The notes under the pieces: model-generated
The model's input: the letters and a program-made list of their open reading frames with translations, nothing else
The model's database searches: none
Told to the model about the DNA's origin: nothing
Made by a program: the position numbers and the translations under genes
NCBI GenBank assembly: GCA_023667845.1
Contig: JAMPIU010000143.1
Coordinates: 126,574-190,573, forward strand
Length of the DNA stretch: 64,000 nucleotides
Reading direction: 5' to 3'
Source of the DNA: Dehalobacter sp.
Lineage (GTDB): Bacteria > Bacillota > Desulfitobacteriia > Desulfitobacteriales > Syntrophobotulaceae
Part shown: one piece after another, positions 17,579 through 27,375 of the stretch
Numbering within the stretch: the first letter of the stretch is position 1
Layout of the letters: every line of letters begins with the position of its first letter

Positions 17579-18436
17579 ATGAAAGTTAAGGTTCACCCGA
17601 CCTTTATCATCCTATTAATCCTATGTATGCTTGCCGGTCAGGTTGTCAGGGCACTTCTAGTCTTTGGCCTGGTTATTGTTCATGAAGCCTGTCATATACT
17701 TGCTGCAAGAGGTTACGGGATCAGGTGTAGGAGTATCGAGCTCTATCCCTATGGGGGGACGGCCGTTCTTGACGACAGCTTTGAAGGGAAAAAGAAGGAG
17801 GAGACAATCATTGCCTTTGCTGGTCCAGCCGTCAATATCGTGTTATTCTTCTTCATTCAGATTCTTCGCGAAAACGGCATTTTGAACGGAGCATGGGCAC
17901 TGGAATTTGCCAAAACAAATTTCTGGCTGGCAGCCTTTAACCTGCTTCCTGTTCTGCCGCTTGACGGCGGCAGAATGGTCCGTGGCCTGCTGGCGGGGTC
18001 TTTTGGCTTTGTCCCGACCACCCGGCTCCTGGCGGCAGCCGGTAAATGCCTTGGGGGTGTTTTTATTTTCGCTGGTTTCCTGATGCAGGGAATGGGCTTC
18101 TATATTTATGAACCGGTTCTTTTTATTGTTCTTGGCATCTTTTTCTGGATTGGCAGCGGCAAAGAGCTGGACAATGCCAGAATTGTTTTTTTAAAGCAGC
18201 TCTGCCGCAAGAAAGAGCGTCTTTTGGCGCAGGGGTTGATGCCCGGAAGGAGTCTCGCGGTAAGTAGGGACACTGCGCTTAAACAGATTATTGATAAGTT
18301 TTCTGCTGATCATTTCAGTCTCGTCAGTGTAATGGGTAAAGACGGTAAGATCGAAGGAACGCTAAGTGAGACTGAAGTTATTCAGGGCATGATGGACTTT
18401 GGACTCAATTGCATGGTCGGAAGATTAAAGGAATAA
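17579..18436 (+). CDS. spoIVFB: Intramembrane metalloprotease SpoIVFB (M50 / site-2 protease)
   Basis: Membrane-embedded zinc protease that cleaves pro-sigma-K in the mother cell during sporulation. 285 residues. The zinc motif H35-E36-A-C-H39 lies in the second hydrophobic segment; the third ligand is D129 in LLPVLPLDGG. A C-terminal CBS-like module at about 215-285 (LAVSRDTALKQIIDKF) matches the regulatory ATP-sensing domain of the family. I chose the ATG at 17579, about 8 nt after GAGGG; ATG 17573 is closer to the site and a far-upstream start at 17522 is unlikely. Operon with spoIVFA. Confidence 0.92.
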   Translation: MKVKVHPTFIILLILCMLAGQVVRALLVFGLVIVHEACHILAARGYGIRCRSIELYPYGGTAVLDDSFEGKKKEETIIAFAGPAVNIVLFFFIQILRENGILNGAWALEFAKTNFWLAAFNLLPVLPLDGGRMVRGLLAGSFGFVPTTRLLAAAGKCLGGVFIFAGFLMQGMGFYIYEPVLFIVLGIFFWIGSGKELDNARIVFLKQLCRKKERLLAQGLMPGRSLAVSRDTALKQIIDKFSADHFSLVSVMGKDGKIEGTLSETEVIQGMMDFGLNCMVGRLKE

Positions 18437-18517
18437 AAAAGATCATATAGAATGGAATACTGTGGTAATGATTCAAAAGCATGTAAATATCATGCACCGG
18501 TAAATATGGAGGAGCAT

Positions 18518-19066
18518 TCAGACCGGGAAGCTCATTCGGTATTCCCTGATTAATGTGCTAAAACTTCCTGGGTCAGCACCCTGAAGGATCATAGCTTGGG
18601 ACTTCTCAAAAAGGTGTTTGTGGACATCTTCTCTGTCACCCAGAAAGCGAATCATCTTTTTCAGACCAGGATCGCTGGTCATTGTCAAATGTGTGTCATA
18701 AAGCATTTTTGCGCGGATCTCAGCTTCAGCATCGGCCTGCAGCATCGCAGCAGGATCAAGGCTTTGATCGACATAGGTCAGGTTCCAGGGTATACCCTCG
18801 GAATTGACGTAGCAAAGTGGTGGTCCTCCAAGTCTGTTGACCGCCTCAGCAATCATCTCCATATGGCTATGTTCTTCTGCTGCGATAAGACCCAATAACT
18901 CCCTTACAAAGTGGTTGGGCATATTAGCACGGTGATTCATATACTGGGTGGCTGCGGAGAACTCGCTATCTTTCCCGCCGTAATGTTCCAGCATGATCCG
19001 GCCGAACTGCGGGTCGGGATAATTGACTTCTACTGGAAATAACAGCGCATCGGCATATTTGAACAT
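18518..19066 (-). CDS. Manganese catalase-family protein, CotJC-like
   Basis: 182-residue ferritin-like four-helix protein resembling spore-coat CotJC and manganese catalases. Likely dimetal ligands: E in GKDSEFSAATQY, the EExxHxE motif AAEEHSHMEMIAE, E in AEAEIRAKMLYD, and E/H in DREDVHKHLFEK. The N-terminus FKYADALLFPVEV and the GIPW segment fit CotJC. I chose the ATG at 19066 because TTGGAGGGAAAG lies just before it; an extension to 19093 lacks a ribosome site. CotJA and CotJB are not adjacent. It may be a spore-coat or general peroxide-detoxifying enzyme. Divergent from ogt. Confidence 0.82.
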   Translation of the reverse strand: MFKYADALLFPVEVNYPDPQFGRIMLEHYGGKDSEFSAATQYMNHRANMPNHFVRELLGLIAAEEHSHMEMIAEAVNRLGGPPLCYVNSEGIPWNLTYVDQSLDPAAMLQADAEAEIRAKMLYDTHLTMTSDPGLKKMIRFLGDREDVHKHLFEKSQAMILQGADPGSFSTLIREYRMSFPV

Positions 19067-19228
19067 AACTTTCCCTCCAATACTTCTTTTCACTTGCTTT
19101 CATACGAGCAATTACTGTATTATATTATCCTATCTGAGAATTGGTCACTCTGTCTTTTCAGCTCCGAAGAGGGTTGGACTGGCAGACCGGCTATTCAAAT
19201 AGGTGAAGGGAGCTGGTACCCTATCAAC

Positions 19229-19864
19229 ATGAAAACGAACACGACCTATACCTGCACTGTGAATACACCTCTTGGAAAAATGACAGCTGCGGCAGTCCAA
19301 GATGAGCTAAGCGGTTTATGGTTCATTGGCCAGAAGCATTATCCTGTCGTTACTTCCGAATGGACAGAGAATCCGGAATATCCCGTTTTTGAGACGCTGC
19401 GTCGGCGGCTGGATTTTTATTTTTCGGGACAAGAAGGACAAACTTGGGAAGAGGAACAGGCAGCAAGCACGGCAAGAAACGCGAAAGGTATCATGGCAGG
19501 TATTTCAGTCCCCAAAATGGATTTGTGTCTGGCTCCTGCGGGAACCGACTTCCAAAAGACTGTCTGGGAGATCCTGCTGCGGATATCGTATGGAAAAGTC
19601 ATAACTTACGGGGAAATTGCCCAACGTATTGCCCTGGACCGGGGGTTAACCTCGATGTCCGCCCAGGCGGTAGGCAGTGCAGTCGGGCATAATCCGATCT
19701 CCATTTTGATTCCGTGTCACCGCGTGATTGGCGGCAATGGAAAACTTACCGGTTATGCCGGCGGCCTGGAAAAAAAGGAAGCCCTCCTGCGTCTGGAAGG
19801 TAGGTCTTTGCTTAAGAATAAGGTGTTGTGCTATAATAATTTATCCACAACAAAAATACTTTAA
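19229..19864 (+). CDS. ogt: Methylated-DNA--protein-cysteine methyltransferase
   Basis: Suicide repair protein that transfers the alkyl group from O6-alkylguanine to its own cysteine. 211 residues. N-terminal ribonuclease-like domain, then the DNA-binding domain with TDFQKTVWEILLRISYGKVITYGEIA and active site C163 in IPCHRVIGGNG, followed by LTGYAGGLEKK. An unusual ~25-residue linker (EEEQAASTARNAKGIMAGIS) joins the domains. I chose the ATG at 19229 because the conserved domain begins right after it. A TTG-initiated extension to 19094 is open but looks non-homologous. Confidence 0.9.
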   Translation: MKTNTTYTCTVNTPLGKMTAAAVQDELSGLWFIGQKHYPVVTSEWTENPEYPVFETLRRRLDFYFSGQEGQTWEEEQAASTARNAKGIMAGISVPKMDLCLAPAGTDFQKTVWEILLRISYGKVITYGEIAQRIALDRGLTSMSAQAVGSAVGHNPISILIPCHRVIGGNGKLTGYAGGLEKKEALLRLEGRSLLKNKVLCYNNLSTTKIL

Positions 19865-19871
19865 GAGACCC

Positions 19872-20023
19872 GTCTCTGTAATATATAGACAAACGTCAAG
19901 CGGAGCAGGGATGCAGAGCGCGGCGCCCGACGGCTATGGATGGCCTAGTGTCACGATGTCATGGATGGCATAAAGGCCGGTCAAGGCCGTTATATTGCCC
20001 AAAACCGCTATATATTACGAGAC
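19872..20023. repeat. Intergenic repeat element A bounded by 16-bp inverted repeats
   Basis: GTCTC-T-GTAATATATAG (19872-19888) is mirrored by CTATATATTACGAGAC (20008-20023), one base inserted. The interior carries AGCGGAGCAGGGATGCAG (19899-19916) and TGGCCTAGTGTCACGATGTC (19941-19960). Both words recur, diverged, in other gaps of this window (see repeat family). It fills most of the 193-bp ogt to radical-SAM gap. Confidence 0.6.
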
Positions 20024-20057
20024 CTACCCGGATAAATAGGCCAAGGGGGAAATACAT

Positions 20058-21932
20058 ATGAATCAGAAGGATCATGAATGGATCCGCCAGAAACTCGACC
20101 GGATTTTACCGCAGGTGATTAAGCCTGGTCGTTATGTCGGCGGTGAATGGAATATGATAAAAAAAGACTGGGAAAAGACAGATGTACGGGTGGCATTTGT
20201 CTTTCCTGATGTATATGAAGTCGGCATGTCCAATCTTGCGTTACGTATCCTGTACGGACGTATCAATTCTTATGAAGAGTTTCTCTGTGAAAGGGCCTTT
20301 GCTCCGTGGCCGGATATGGAAGAAAAGCTAAAACAGGGAGGGATCCCGCTCTACACACTGGAATCTTTTCGTCCTCTGCTGGATTTTGATGTGGTCGCTT
20401 TCACGCTGCAATATGAGCTCAGCTATACCAATTTATTAAATGTTCTGAAGCTCAGCGGGATACCGTTAAAATCCGAAGACAGAAAAAACGGGACGGAAAG
20501 CGGGGGCGCGTATCCCTTTATATTTGCCGGTGGTCCATGTGCCTACAATCCTGAACCTCTGGCGCCTTTTGTAGATTTCTTTTTCCTGGGGGAAGGGGAA
20601 GAACAATTTCCCGCAGTTCTTCACGTGATTCAGCAAGCCAGGAAAAACGGAAAACTGAAGGAAGCTATTCTGGTCGAACTGGCCCAGATTCAGGGAATCT
20701 ATGTGCCGGGTTTTTATGAGGCCGAATACAAACCTGATGGTTCGATCCAGCAAATCACAGTTAGGGAAGGAATTTCTGAGACAGTCAGAAAGGCAGTGCT
20801 GCAGGACTTCAGCTCGGCCTACTTCCCGGAAAAAGTGATTGTCCCGTATACGGAGGCTATTCATGACAGGGTAATGCTTGAGGTCATGAGGGGTTGCACC
20901 AGGGGATGCCGCTTTTGTCAGGCCGGAATGATCTACAGGCCGCTTCGGGAACGGTCTCCTGAAGCATTGCTGGAACAGGCGGAGGAATCCATCAAGACCA
21001 CCGGTTATGAAGAAATCTCACTTGTTTCGCTGTCGACCAGCGATTATACTTGCATCAACGGTGTCCTTAAAGGTCTGATGGCTAAAATGGAACCCAAAGG
21101 GGTCAGTGTATCCCTTCCCTCACTCCGCCTGGATTCATTTGATGTTGAGATTGCCGAACAGGTCCAAAAAGTACGTAAATCCGGATTGACCTTCGCGCCG
21201 GAAGCCGGAACCCAGCGCTTAAGGGATGTTATTAATAAAGGCGTAACGGAAGAGGATCTTTTAAGGACGGCGGAAGCATCCTTTAAAGGAGGCTGGAGCA
21301 GTATCAAGCTGTATTATATGATCGGACTTCCGACCGAAACCTATGAGGACCTGGACGGAATCGTCGAACAGGCCAGAAAAGTCCTGGAGTTGTCCAGAAA
21401 ACTTGGAAAACGCGGCTGCAGGATCACGGTATCGGCAAGTTCGTTTGTTCCTAAACCCCACACACCTTTTCAATGGGTGGCCCAGGATTCTATGGTGGTT
21501 CTACGGGAAAAACAGGAATACCTCCGCAAGAGACTGCGGGACTACCGGATTAAATTTATCTATCATGATGTGGAAGCAAGCTTTCTGGAAGCCATATTTG
21601 CCAAGGGTGACCGAAAAGTTGCGGAGCTACTGGAATGGGCGGTTAACGCAGGTTGCAAATTTGACGGGTGGAGTGAGCATTTTCGGTATGATCTGTGGAA
21701 GCAGGGAATGGAGGAAATCGGCATCGATCCGCATTTCTATGCCAACAGGCAGATAGCGGAGGATGAAATTCTTCCCTGGGATCATCTGAGCTCAGGGGTC
21801 AGAAAATCTTATTTGCTTGAAGAATACAAGAAAGCCCTCGCAGAGGCTGTCACGCCTGATTGCCGGGAAAAATGCAGCCACTGCGGAGTCTGTCCGGATC
21901 TGGCCAGACCCGTAAAATTCAGTGCGCCTTAA
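20058..21932 (+). CDS. B12-binding-domain radical SAM protein (TIGR03960 type)
   Basis: 624-residue radical SAM enzyme of unknown substrate. N-terminal ~200 residues resemble the cobalamin-binding-like domain (VAFVFPDVYEVGMSNLALRILY, FIFAGGPCAYNPEPLAPFVDFFFLGEGEE). The [4Fe-4S] motif C280-x3-C284-x2-C287 (GCTRGCRFC) opens the radical SAM barrel. A conserved cysteine cluster CREKCSHCGVC lies at the C-terminus. In Clostridia this gene is usually directly followed by a DUF2344 gene and rng; here a short reversed gene sits in between. A tRNA or rRNA modification role has been suspected from this context but is unproven. Confidence 0.9.
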   Translation: MNQKDHEWIRQKLDRILPQVIKPGRYVGGEWNMIKKDWEKTDVRVAFVFPDVYEVGMSNLALRILYGRINSYEEFLCERAFAPWPDMEEKLKQGGIPLYTLESFRPLLDFDVVAFTLQYELSYTNLLNVLKLSGIPLKSEDRKNGTESGGAYPFIFAGGPCAYNPEPLAPFVDFFFLGEGEEQFPAVLHVIQQARKNGKLKEAILVELAQIQGIYVPGFYEAEYKPDGSIQQITVREGISETVRKAVLQDFSSAYFPEKVIVPYTEAIHDRVMLEVMRGCTRGCRFCQAGMIYRPLRERSPEALLEQAEESIKTTGYEEISLVSLSTSDYTCINGVLKGLMAKMEPKGVSVSLPSLRLDSFDVEIAEQVQKVRKSGLTFAPEAGTQRLRDVINKGVTEEDLLRTAEASFKGGWSSIKLYYMIGLPTETYEDLDGIVEQARKVLELSRKLGKRGCRITVSASSFVPKPHTPFQWVAQDSMVVLREKQEYLRKRLRDYRIKFIYHDVEASFLEAIFAKGDRKVAELLEWAVNAGCKFDGWSEHFRYDLWKQGMEEIGIDPHFYANRQIAEDEILPWDHLSSGVRKSYLLEEYKKALAEAVTPDCREKCSHCGVCPDLARPVKFSAP

Positions 21933-21945
21933 CTTTATACAGAAC

Positions 21946-22368
21946 CTAGCCTTGACTGCAGATGGTCTGGGTGATCCCGATGAAATATTCAGATTCACGG
22001 ATGATGTGTTTGATTACAGCTGCAGCAGTCGGATTCTTCTTGACTGCCTGACTCAAATCTAGAATTTCAAAAAGGAATTTTACAAACCGGCCGCTTTGTT
22101 CAAGAGAAAAGCTGATCAGACGAAGAGCCTGATCGGCGACAACCGGTTGCGTATTGCCATATCTGACCAATGTTTCAGTGAGCTGGATAACCTGGCTATG
22201 CGTCCTTGTCAGAGACCGTTCCCATTCTTTAAGTTCTTCGACAAATTTTCTTTCCAGATCCGGCACAATTTCCCGGATGACGTTCGTATGCTCATATTCC
22301 TGGTGTTTCCAGAAGTTGGCCTCATCCAGCAATCTTAGCGGCGTCTGTTCGCCAGAAGAAAATTGCAT
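21946..22368 (-). CDS. Small helical protein of unknown function (possibly DUF2935/hemerythrin-like)
   Basis: 140-residue all-helical protein. N-terminal LLDEANFWKHQEYEHTNVI places E, H and E-H residues at helical spacing, reminiscent of metal-binding four-helix bundles such as DUF2935, but the match is weak. No membrane segment or signal peptide. A GAGGAGGG ribosome site precedes the ATG at 22368. It is transcribed against its neighbours and separates two radical-SAM-associated genes normally adjacent, so it was probably inserted there. Function unknown. Confidence 0.6.
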   Translation of the reverse strand: MQFSSGEQTPLRLLDEANFWKHQEYEHTNVIREIVPDLERKFVEELKEWERSLTRTHSQVIQLTETLVRYGNTQPVVADQALRLISFSLEQSGRFVKFLFEILDLSQAVKKNPTAAAVIKHIIRESEYFIGITQTICSQG

Positions 22369-22506
22369 TGAAATCCCTCCTCGTTTACAAGTAATGTATT
22401 CGGCTTTTTTACAAACATGCCGGAATAAAGAAAGGCTTTACAACAAAGCTTTGGAAGATAGCTCTGATATTTTTACCTTGGAAAGATTGGAAAAGAGGCG
22501 GTTATG

Positions 22507-23301
22507 ATGAAGATAAGGTTGGCCTACACCAAGAAAGGTGAAGCCCGATATATTGCGCATCTGGATCTAACCAGAATGTTGGACAGGGCCCTGCGCAGAG
22601 CCAAAATTGAAGTGGCTTTTTCCGAAGGATTCAATCCTCATCCGAAGATTGCTTTTGGTCCCCCTTTGCCGGTCGGTGTGGAAGGAGAACAGGAATATGT
22701 CGATATCGAAGTCAAAGAGAATAAAGAACAAGAAAAGGAAGCTATTCGGGAAGAAGCCGGAGAAGCAACAGAAGCCGGGGCATATGATATTGGGAATATC
22801 GTTGAGCGGCTTCAGAGCCAGCTGCCCGAGGGCATAAAAATCATAGGCGCTGGGATCGCAGTAAAGGGAAGCAAGGCACTGATGGCTGTGATTAATCTTG
22901 CCAGATACCGGACTGAAGTGCCTCTCCTTCGTCCGGTCGAGGCAGAAGAACTCCGTAAAGTTTGCCAGAACTGGCTGAACAGGGACGAAGCAACAGGGAT
23001 TCGCTATCAGCAGGGCAAAAAAATAGAGCGGAATATTCGTCCGTTTGTTAAAAACATAACACTGATTTCTGAAGAAGGGGTTATTTCTGGGGATGCTCAG
23101 AATTATCAGGTACAACTGCGCCTGGATATCATTACCGGAAACGCTGGTTCAGTCCGGCCGGTTGAAATCCTGGAAAGTCTGAAAAACATGGAAGGACTTC
23201 CGGTGGATATTTCAGGCGTAACGACAATACGGGAAGGCCTGTTTATCGAACAGTCCGACGGGGTGCTCAGAAACCCACTCGAAGTGATCGCAGCGATATA
23301 G
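22507..23301 (+). CDS. DUF2344 / TIGR03936 radical-SAM-associated protein
   Basis: 264-residue partner of the TIGR03960 radical SAM protein. The N-terminus KIRLAYTKKGEARYIAHLDLTRMLDRALRRA and SEGFNPHPKIAFGPPLPVGVEG are diagnostic. A Glu/Lys-rich stretch at about residues 72-100 looks like an insertion into the fold. I prefer ATG 22507, which is better spaced from AGAGGCGG than ATG 22504. Next to rng, as in many Clostridia, which points to RNA metabolism; the molecular role is unknown. Confidence 0.88.
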   Translation: MKIRLAYTKKGEARYIAHLDLTRMLDRALRRAKIEVAFSEGFNPHPKIAFGPPLPVGVEGEQEYVDIEVKENKEQEKEAIREEAGEATEAGAYDIGNIVERLQSQLPEGIKIIGAGIAVKGSKALMAVINLARYRTEVPLLRPVEAEELRKVCQNWLNRDEATGIRYQQGKKIERNIRPFVKNITLISEEGVISGDAQNYQVQLRLDIITGNAGSVRPVEILESLKNMEGLPVDISGVTTIREGLFIEQSDGVLRNPLEVIAAI

Positions 23302-23352
23302 TGTCATCTTAAAAATTTGGATGTGATACTAAGCCTGAAAGCAGGGATAAGA

Positions 23353-24606
23353 TTGAAAGAGATTGTCATTACCACTGAGGATGATCGGATGAGGGCTGCG
23401 GTACTGGAAGAAGGCAGACTGACAGAAGTCCTGGATGATTCAGGAAGAGAATCCCGTTTGGCCGGCAATATCTACAAGGGGAAGGTCAGTAATATTGTTA
23501 CAGGCATACAGGCTGCTTTCATCGATATTGGGCTCGAGAAGAATGCCTTCCTCTATGCGGGGGATATTGTCAATCCAGAATATGTCCAGGTGCAAAATGT
23601 ACCCGGATCGCCGGTGCCACCGATTGAAAGCCTCTTAAAAGAAGGCCAGGAGGTGATTGTTCAGGTCACCCGGGAAGCTGTCGGTAATAAAGGAGCCAGA
23701 GTTACGACCAATCTTTCACTGCCCGGGCGTTTTGTGGTACTCTTGCCCGGAAACCGCGGATATTTGGGGATTTCACGTAAAATAACGGAGGAAACAGAAA
23801 GAGAACGTCTTAATCAACTTGCCCAGAATCTCAGCATTGAGAATGCTGGTCTGATTGTCCGGACGATGGCGGAAGGCGTCGCGGAAAAAGAACTGGCTGA
23901 TGATATTGAAAAGATTTTAGAAATCAATCAGACCTTAACGGAAAGAATCAAAAGCAAGTCTGGCAAAGGGCTGATTTACAGCAGCAGCGACCCATTGTCC
24001 CGTCTTTTAAGGGAGACAATCGATGAAGAGGTAACCAGGGTTATTACCGATGACGGGGAAATGGCTGAGCTGCTCCGGACAAAGCTCCGGGAAGTCAGAT
24101 GCTCAGTTTCCGGGAAAATATGGACTGATTTTAAAGGGAATTTGTTTGAACGCTATCATATCGGTGATGAAATCCTAAAAGCATTAAAACCCAAGGTTCC
24201 GCTCGAAAGCGGAGGCTATCTGGTGATTGAACAGACTGAAGCCCTGACCGCCATTGACGTCAACTCCGGAAAATACACTGGGGAAAGCTCCCTGCAGCAT
24301 ACCCTGCTGAGTCTGAATATGGAGGCTGCTTCAGAAATATCCAGGCAGATAAGACTTAGAAACCTTAGCGGGATTATTATCGTCGATTTTATTGACATGG
24401 AACAAAATGAGGATTGGAATCAGCTGCTGGAAATGCTGGAAAAGTCTTTTAAACAGGATAAGGTCAGATGTAAAGTAGTGGGCCGCACCAGGCTGGGGCT
24501 CGTTGAGGTAACACGCAAAAAAGAAGGTCAGACCTTAGCTGCCAGGAACACCGAAAAATGCCGGGAGTGCGGCGGAAAAGGCTGGCATGAGAGAAGAATG
24601 AATTGA
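23353..24606 (+). CDS. rng: Ribonuclease E/G family endoribonuclease
   Basis: Single-strand endoribonuclease for rRNA maturation and mRNA decay. 417 residues: an S1 domain at about 25-110 (GNIYKGKVSNIVTGIQAAFIDIG), a 5'-sensor/RNase H-like part, then the DNase I-like catalytic region with the metal-binding Asp in TAIDVNSGKYTG and IIIVDFIDM, and the Zn-link CRECGGKG at the end. I chose the TTG at 23353 (LKEIVITT, the usual MKEI start), preceded by AGCAGGGA. A TTG at 23317 is open but unlikely. It ends just after the Zn-link, as RNase G does, with no RNase E-like scaffold tail. Confidence 0.92.
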   Translation: MKEIVITTEDDRMRAAVLEEGRLTEVLDDSGRESRLAGNIYKGKVSNIVTGIQAAFIDIGLEKNAFLYAGDIVNPEYVQVQNVPGSPVPPIESLLKEGQEVIVQVTREAVGNKGARVTTNLSLPGRFVVLLPGNRGYLGISRKITEETERERLNQLAQNLSIENAGLIVRTMAEGVAEKELADDIEKILEINQTLTERIKSKSGKGLIYSSSDPLSRLLRETIDEEVTRVITDDGEMAELLRTKLREVRCSVSGKIWTDFKGNLFERYHIGDEILKALKPKVPLESGGYLVIEQTEALTAIDVNSGKYTGESSLQHTLLSLNMEAASEISRQIRLRNLSGIIIVDFIDMEQNEDWNQLLEMLEKSFKQDKVRCKVVGRTRLGLVEVTRKKEGQTLAARNTEKCRECGGKGWHERRMN

Positions 24607-24649
24607 ACTGTAGGATTAACTGATTGACGAATATAAGGAAAAATGCTAA

Positions 24650-24772
24650 GATATTAGAACGTGGTGGCTTCTCACCACAACCGCACTTATTAGGTATGAA
24701 CTGGTTTCTTGCCGTTTAAGCGGCAGCGAACCGACCTACGCAGGCGAGTCTGGGACTGGGAGGTGTAGAAAA
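24650..24772 (+). promoter_or_regulatory. Probable ribosomal protein L21 leader
   Basis: The ~165-nt gap before rplU contains a strong hairpin GTGGTGG/CCACCAC-type (about 24661-24679) and a second stem GCCGTTTAAGCGGC (24713-24726), ending in GGGAGGTGTAG before the rplU ATG. This layout fits the autoregulatory L21 leader known upstream of rplU in Firmicutes. Identification is by position and shape only. Confidence 0.5.
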
Positions 24773-25084
24773 ATGTATGTAATTATCGAAACAGGAGGCA
24801 AACAGTACAGAGTTAAGGAAGGCGATGTCATCAATGTTGAAAAACTTGATGCAGCTGTCGGCCAGGTTCTCGACCTGAATCAGGTACTGCTTGTTGAAAA
24901 AGATGGTAATGTAACGGTTGGAGCTCCAGTTGTTGACGGCGTGACAGTTGTCGCAAAAATTCTGGAACAGGGCAAAGGCGACAAAGTCATTGCATTCCGT
25001 TATAAACCCAAAAAACACGTTCGTGTTAAAAAAGGCCATCGTCAGCCTTACACGAAGCTTTCAATTGAAACAATCAATGCTTAA
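24773..25084 (+). CDS. rplU: 50S ribosomal protein L21
   Basis: 103-residue large-subunit protein that binds 23S rRNA. The whole sequence is typical: [18 protein letters not shown] at the start and [20 protein letters not shown] at the end. Ribosome site GGGAGGTG. Followed after 50 bp by rpmA, with no room for the prp protease gene that often separates them in Firmicutes. Confidence 0.98.
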   Translation: MYVIIETGGKQYRVKEGDVINVEKLDAAVGQVLDLNQVLLVEKDGNVTVGAPVVDGVTVVAKILEQGKGDKVIAFRYKPKKHVRVKKGHRQPYTKLSIETINA

Positions 25085-25134
25085 TGGTTGAAATTAGAAT
25101 ACGATCAGCATGTTCTTTTTAGGAGGTGATCTTC

Positions 25135-25410
25135 ATGGCCCACAAGAAAGGTGTAGGAAGTACACGAAACGGCAGAGACAGTAATGCGCAAAGACTCGGA
25201 GTCAAACGCTCTGACGGACAGTACGTTTTGGCAGGAAATATTCTTGTTCGCCAACGTGGAACCAAACTCCATCCTGGCAAAAACTGCGGCATCGGCAAAG
25301 ATGATACGCTGTTCGCGCTCACAGATGGTTACGTAAAGTTCGAACGCAAAGATAAATTCCGCAAGCAGGTAAGTGTTCATGCGGAAAACGGGATTACTCA
25401 AGCCCAATAA
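25135..25410 (+). CDS. rpmA: 50S ribosomal protein L27 (without N-terminal cleaved extension)
   Basis: 91-residue protein whose N-terminus reaches the peptidyl-transferase centre. It begins [19 protein letters not shown], directly with the mature-type sequence. The ~9-residue FFA-ending extension that Prp removes in Bacillus and Staphylococcus is missing. The start at 25135 is fixed by a perfect AGGAGGTGAT; the GTG at 25126 lies inside that site. A terminator follows immediately. Confidence 0.98.
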   Translation: MAHKKGVGSTRNGRDSNAQRLGVKRSDGQYVLAGNILVRQRGTKLHPGKNCGIGKDDTLFALTDGYVKFERKDKFRKQVSVHAENGITQAQ

Positions 25411-25422
25411 CAGATTACACGT

Positions 25423-25456
25423 CATACCCCTGGGTTAGCCCGGGGGTATGTTTTAT
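25423..25456 (+). terminator. Intrinsic terminator after rpmA
   Basis: 12-bp stem CATACCCCTGGG (25423-25434) with CCCGGGGGTATG (25439-25450), loop TTAG, then TTTTATT. Confidence 0.9.
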
Positions 25457-25486
25457 TGTTAATTATCTTTGGTAAGGAGAAGAAAA

Positions 25487-25999
25487 ATGGTCAATCTTGA
25501 TAAAAAGATCCTTTATGAGCAGTTGGATAATTTCCAGATCCTTCGGCATGATTTTCTGAATTATTTTCAGGTCATCAAGGGGTATTTGCAGCTGAATATG
25601 CCGGACAAAGCGTTGGCTTATATTGATGAAGTCCTGGGGGAGATTCGGCCGCAGCAAGATATTTACAAGATTGGCCAAAAAACACTGCTTGGTATTCTCC
25701 TGGGATGGTATTTTAAGCTGCGTCTGAAAGGTGCAGAATTTGTGTTGGATTTTCCTTCGGAAATGAAAAATGAAGAATTTTGGCTTGATCATTGGCAGGA
25801 AGAATATGCCCTGAGTTTTTCTGGATACACTAAAGACTGTTTAGACCTATTCGTGCAGGGAGATCAGGATGTTGAAACATTAATGGCAAAGATCCAGTTC
25901 GGCGTTGTCGGCGGAGGATTTTCCTGCGAATTCAGACTATATAAAGCAGACAATCTTTCTGAGCAGAATGTATATTCCACAGTCTATCGGAAAGCATAA
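25487..25999 (+). CDS. spo0B: Spo0B-like sporulation phosphotransferase
   Basis: 170-residue protein with the SpoOB alpha-hairpin domain: H21 in LRHDFLNYFQVIKGYLQL is the phosphorylated histidine, at about the place used in Bacillus Spo0B and in citrate/malate-type sensor kinases. The C-terminal half is divergent and lacks obvious ATP-binding N or G boxes, as expected for a phosphotransferase rather than a kinase. Position between rpmA and obg is the same as in Bacillus subtilis. ATG 25487 follows GGTAAGGAGAAG; ATG... in-frame alternative at 25469 lacks a site. Sequence similarity is limited, context is strong. Confidence 0.78.
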   Translation: MVNLDKKILYEQLDNFQILRHDFLNYFQVIKGYLQLNMPDKALAYIDEVLGEIRPQQDIYKIGQKTLLGILLGWYFKLRLKGAEFVLDFPSEMKNEEFWLDHWQEEYALSFSGYTKDCLDLFVQGDQDVETLMAKIQFGVVGGGFSCEFRLYKADNLSEQNVYSTVYRKA

Positions 26000-26029
26000 G
26001 TGCTTTCTGATAGGTCTAAGCGCAGCTAA

Positions 26030-26068
26030 GGCTGACGCCAAAGGCTTGGCGCCAGCCAAGTTTTCTTT
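26030..26068 (+). terminator. Terminator-like hairpin after spo0B
   Basis: 12-bp stem GGCTGACGCCAA (26030-26041) with TTGGCGCCAGCC (26046-26057), one mismatch, then AAGTTTTCTTT. Confidence 0.75.
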
Positions 26069-26096
26069 AGAAAAATCCGAATGAAGGGGTTAATGA

Positions 26097-27374
<1,278 letters not shown>

Positions 27375-27375
27375 C

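Noticed and set aside
22567-23115. 182-codon open frame antisense to the DUF2344 gene
   Set aside because: Fully inside a well-conserved gene, cysteine/phenylalanine-rich nonsense composition, no domain.
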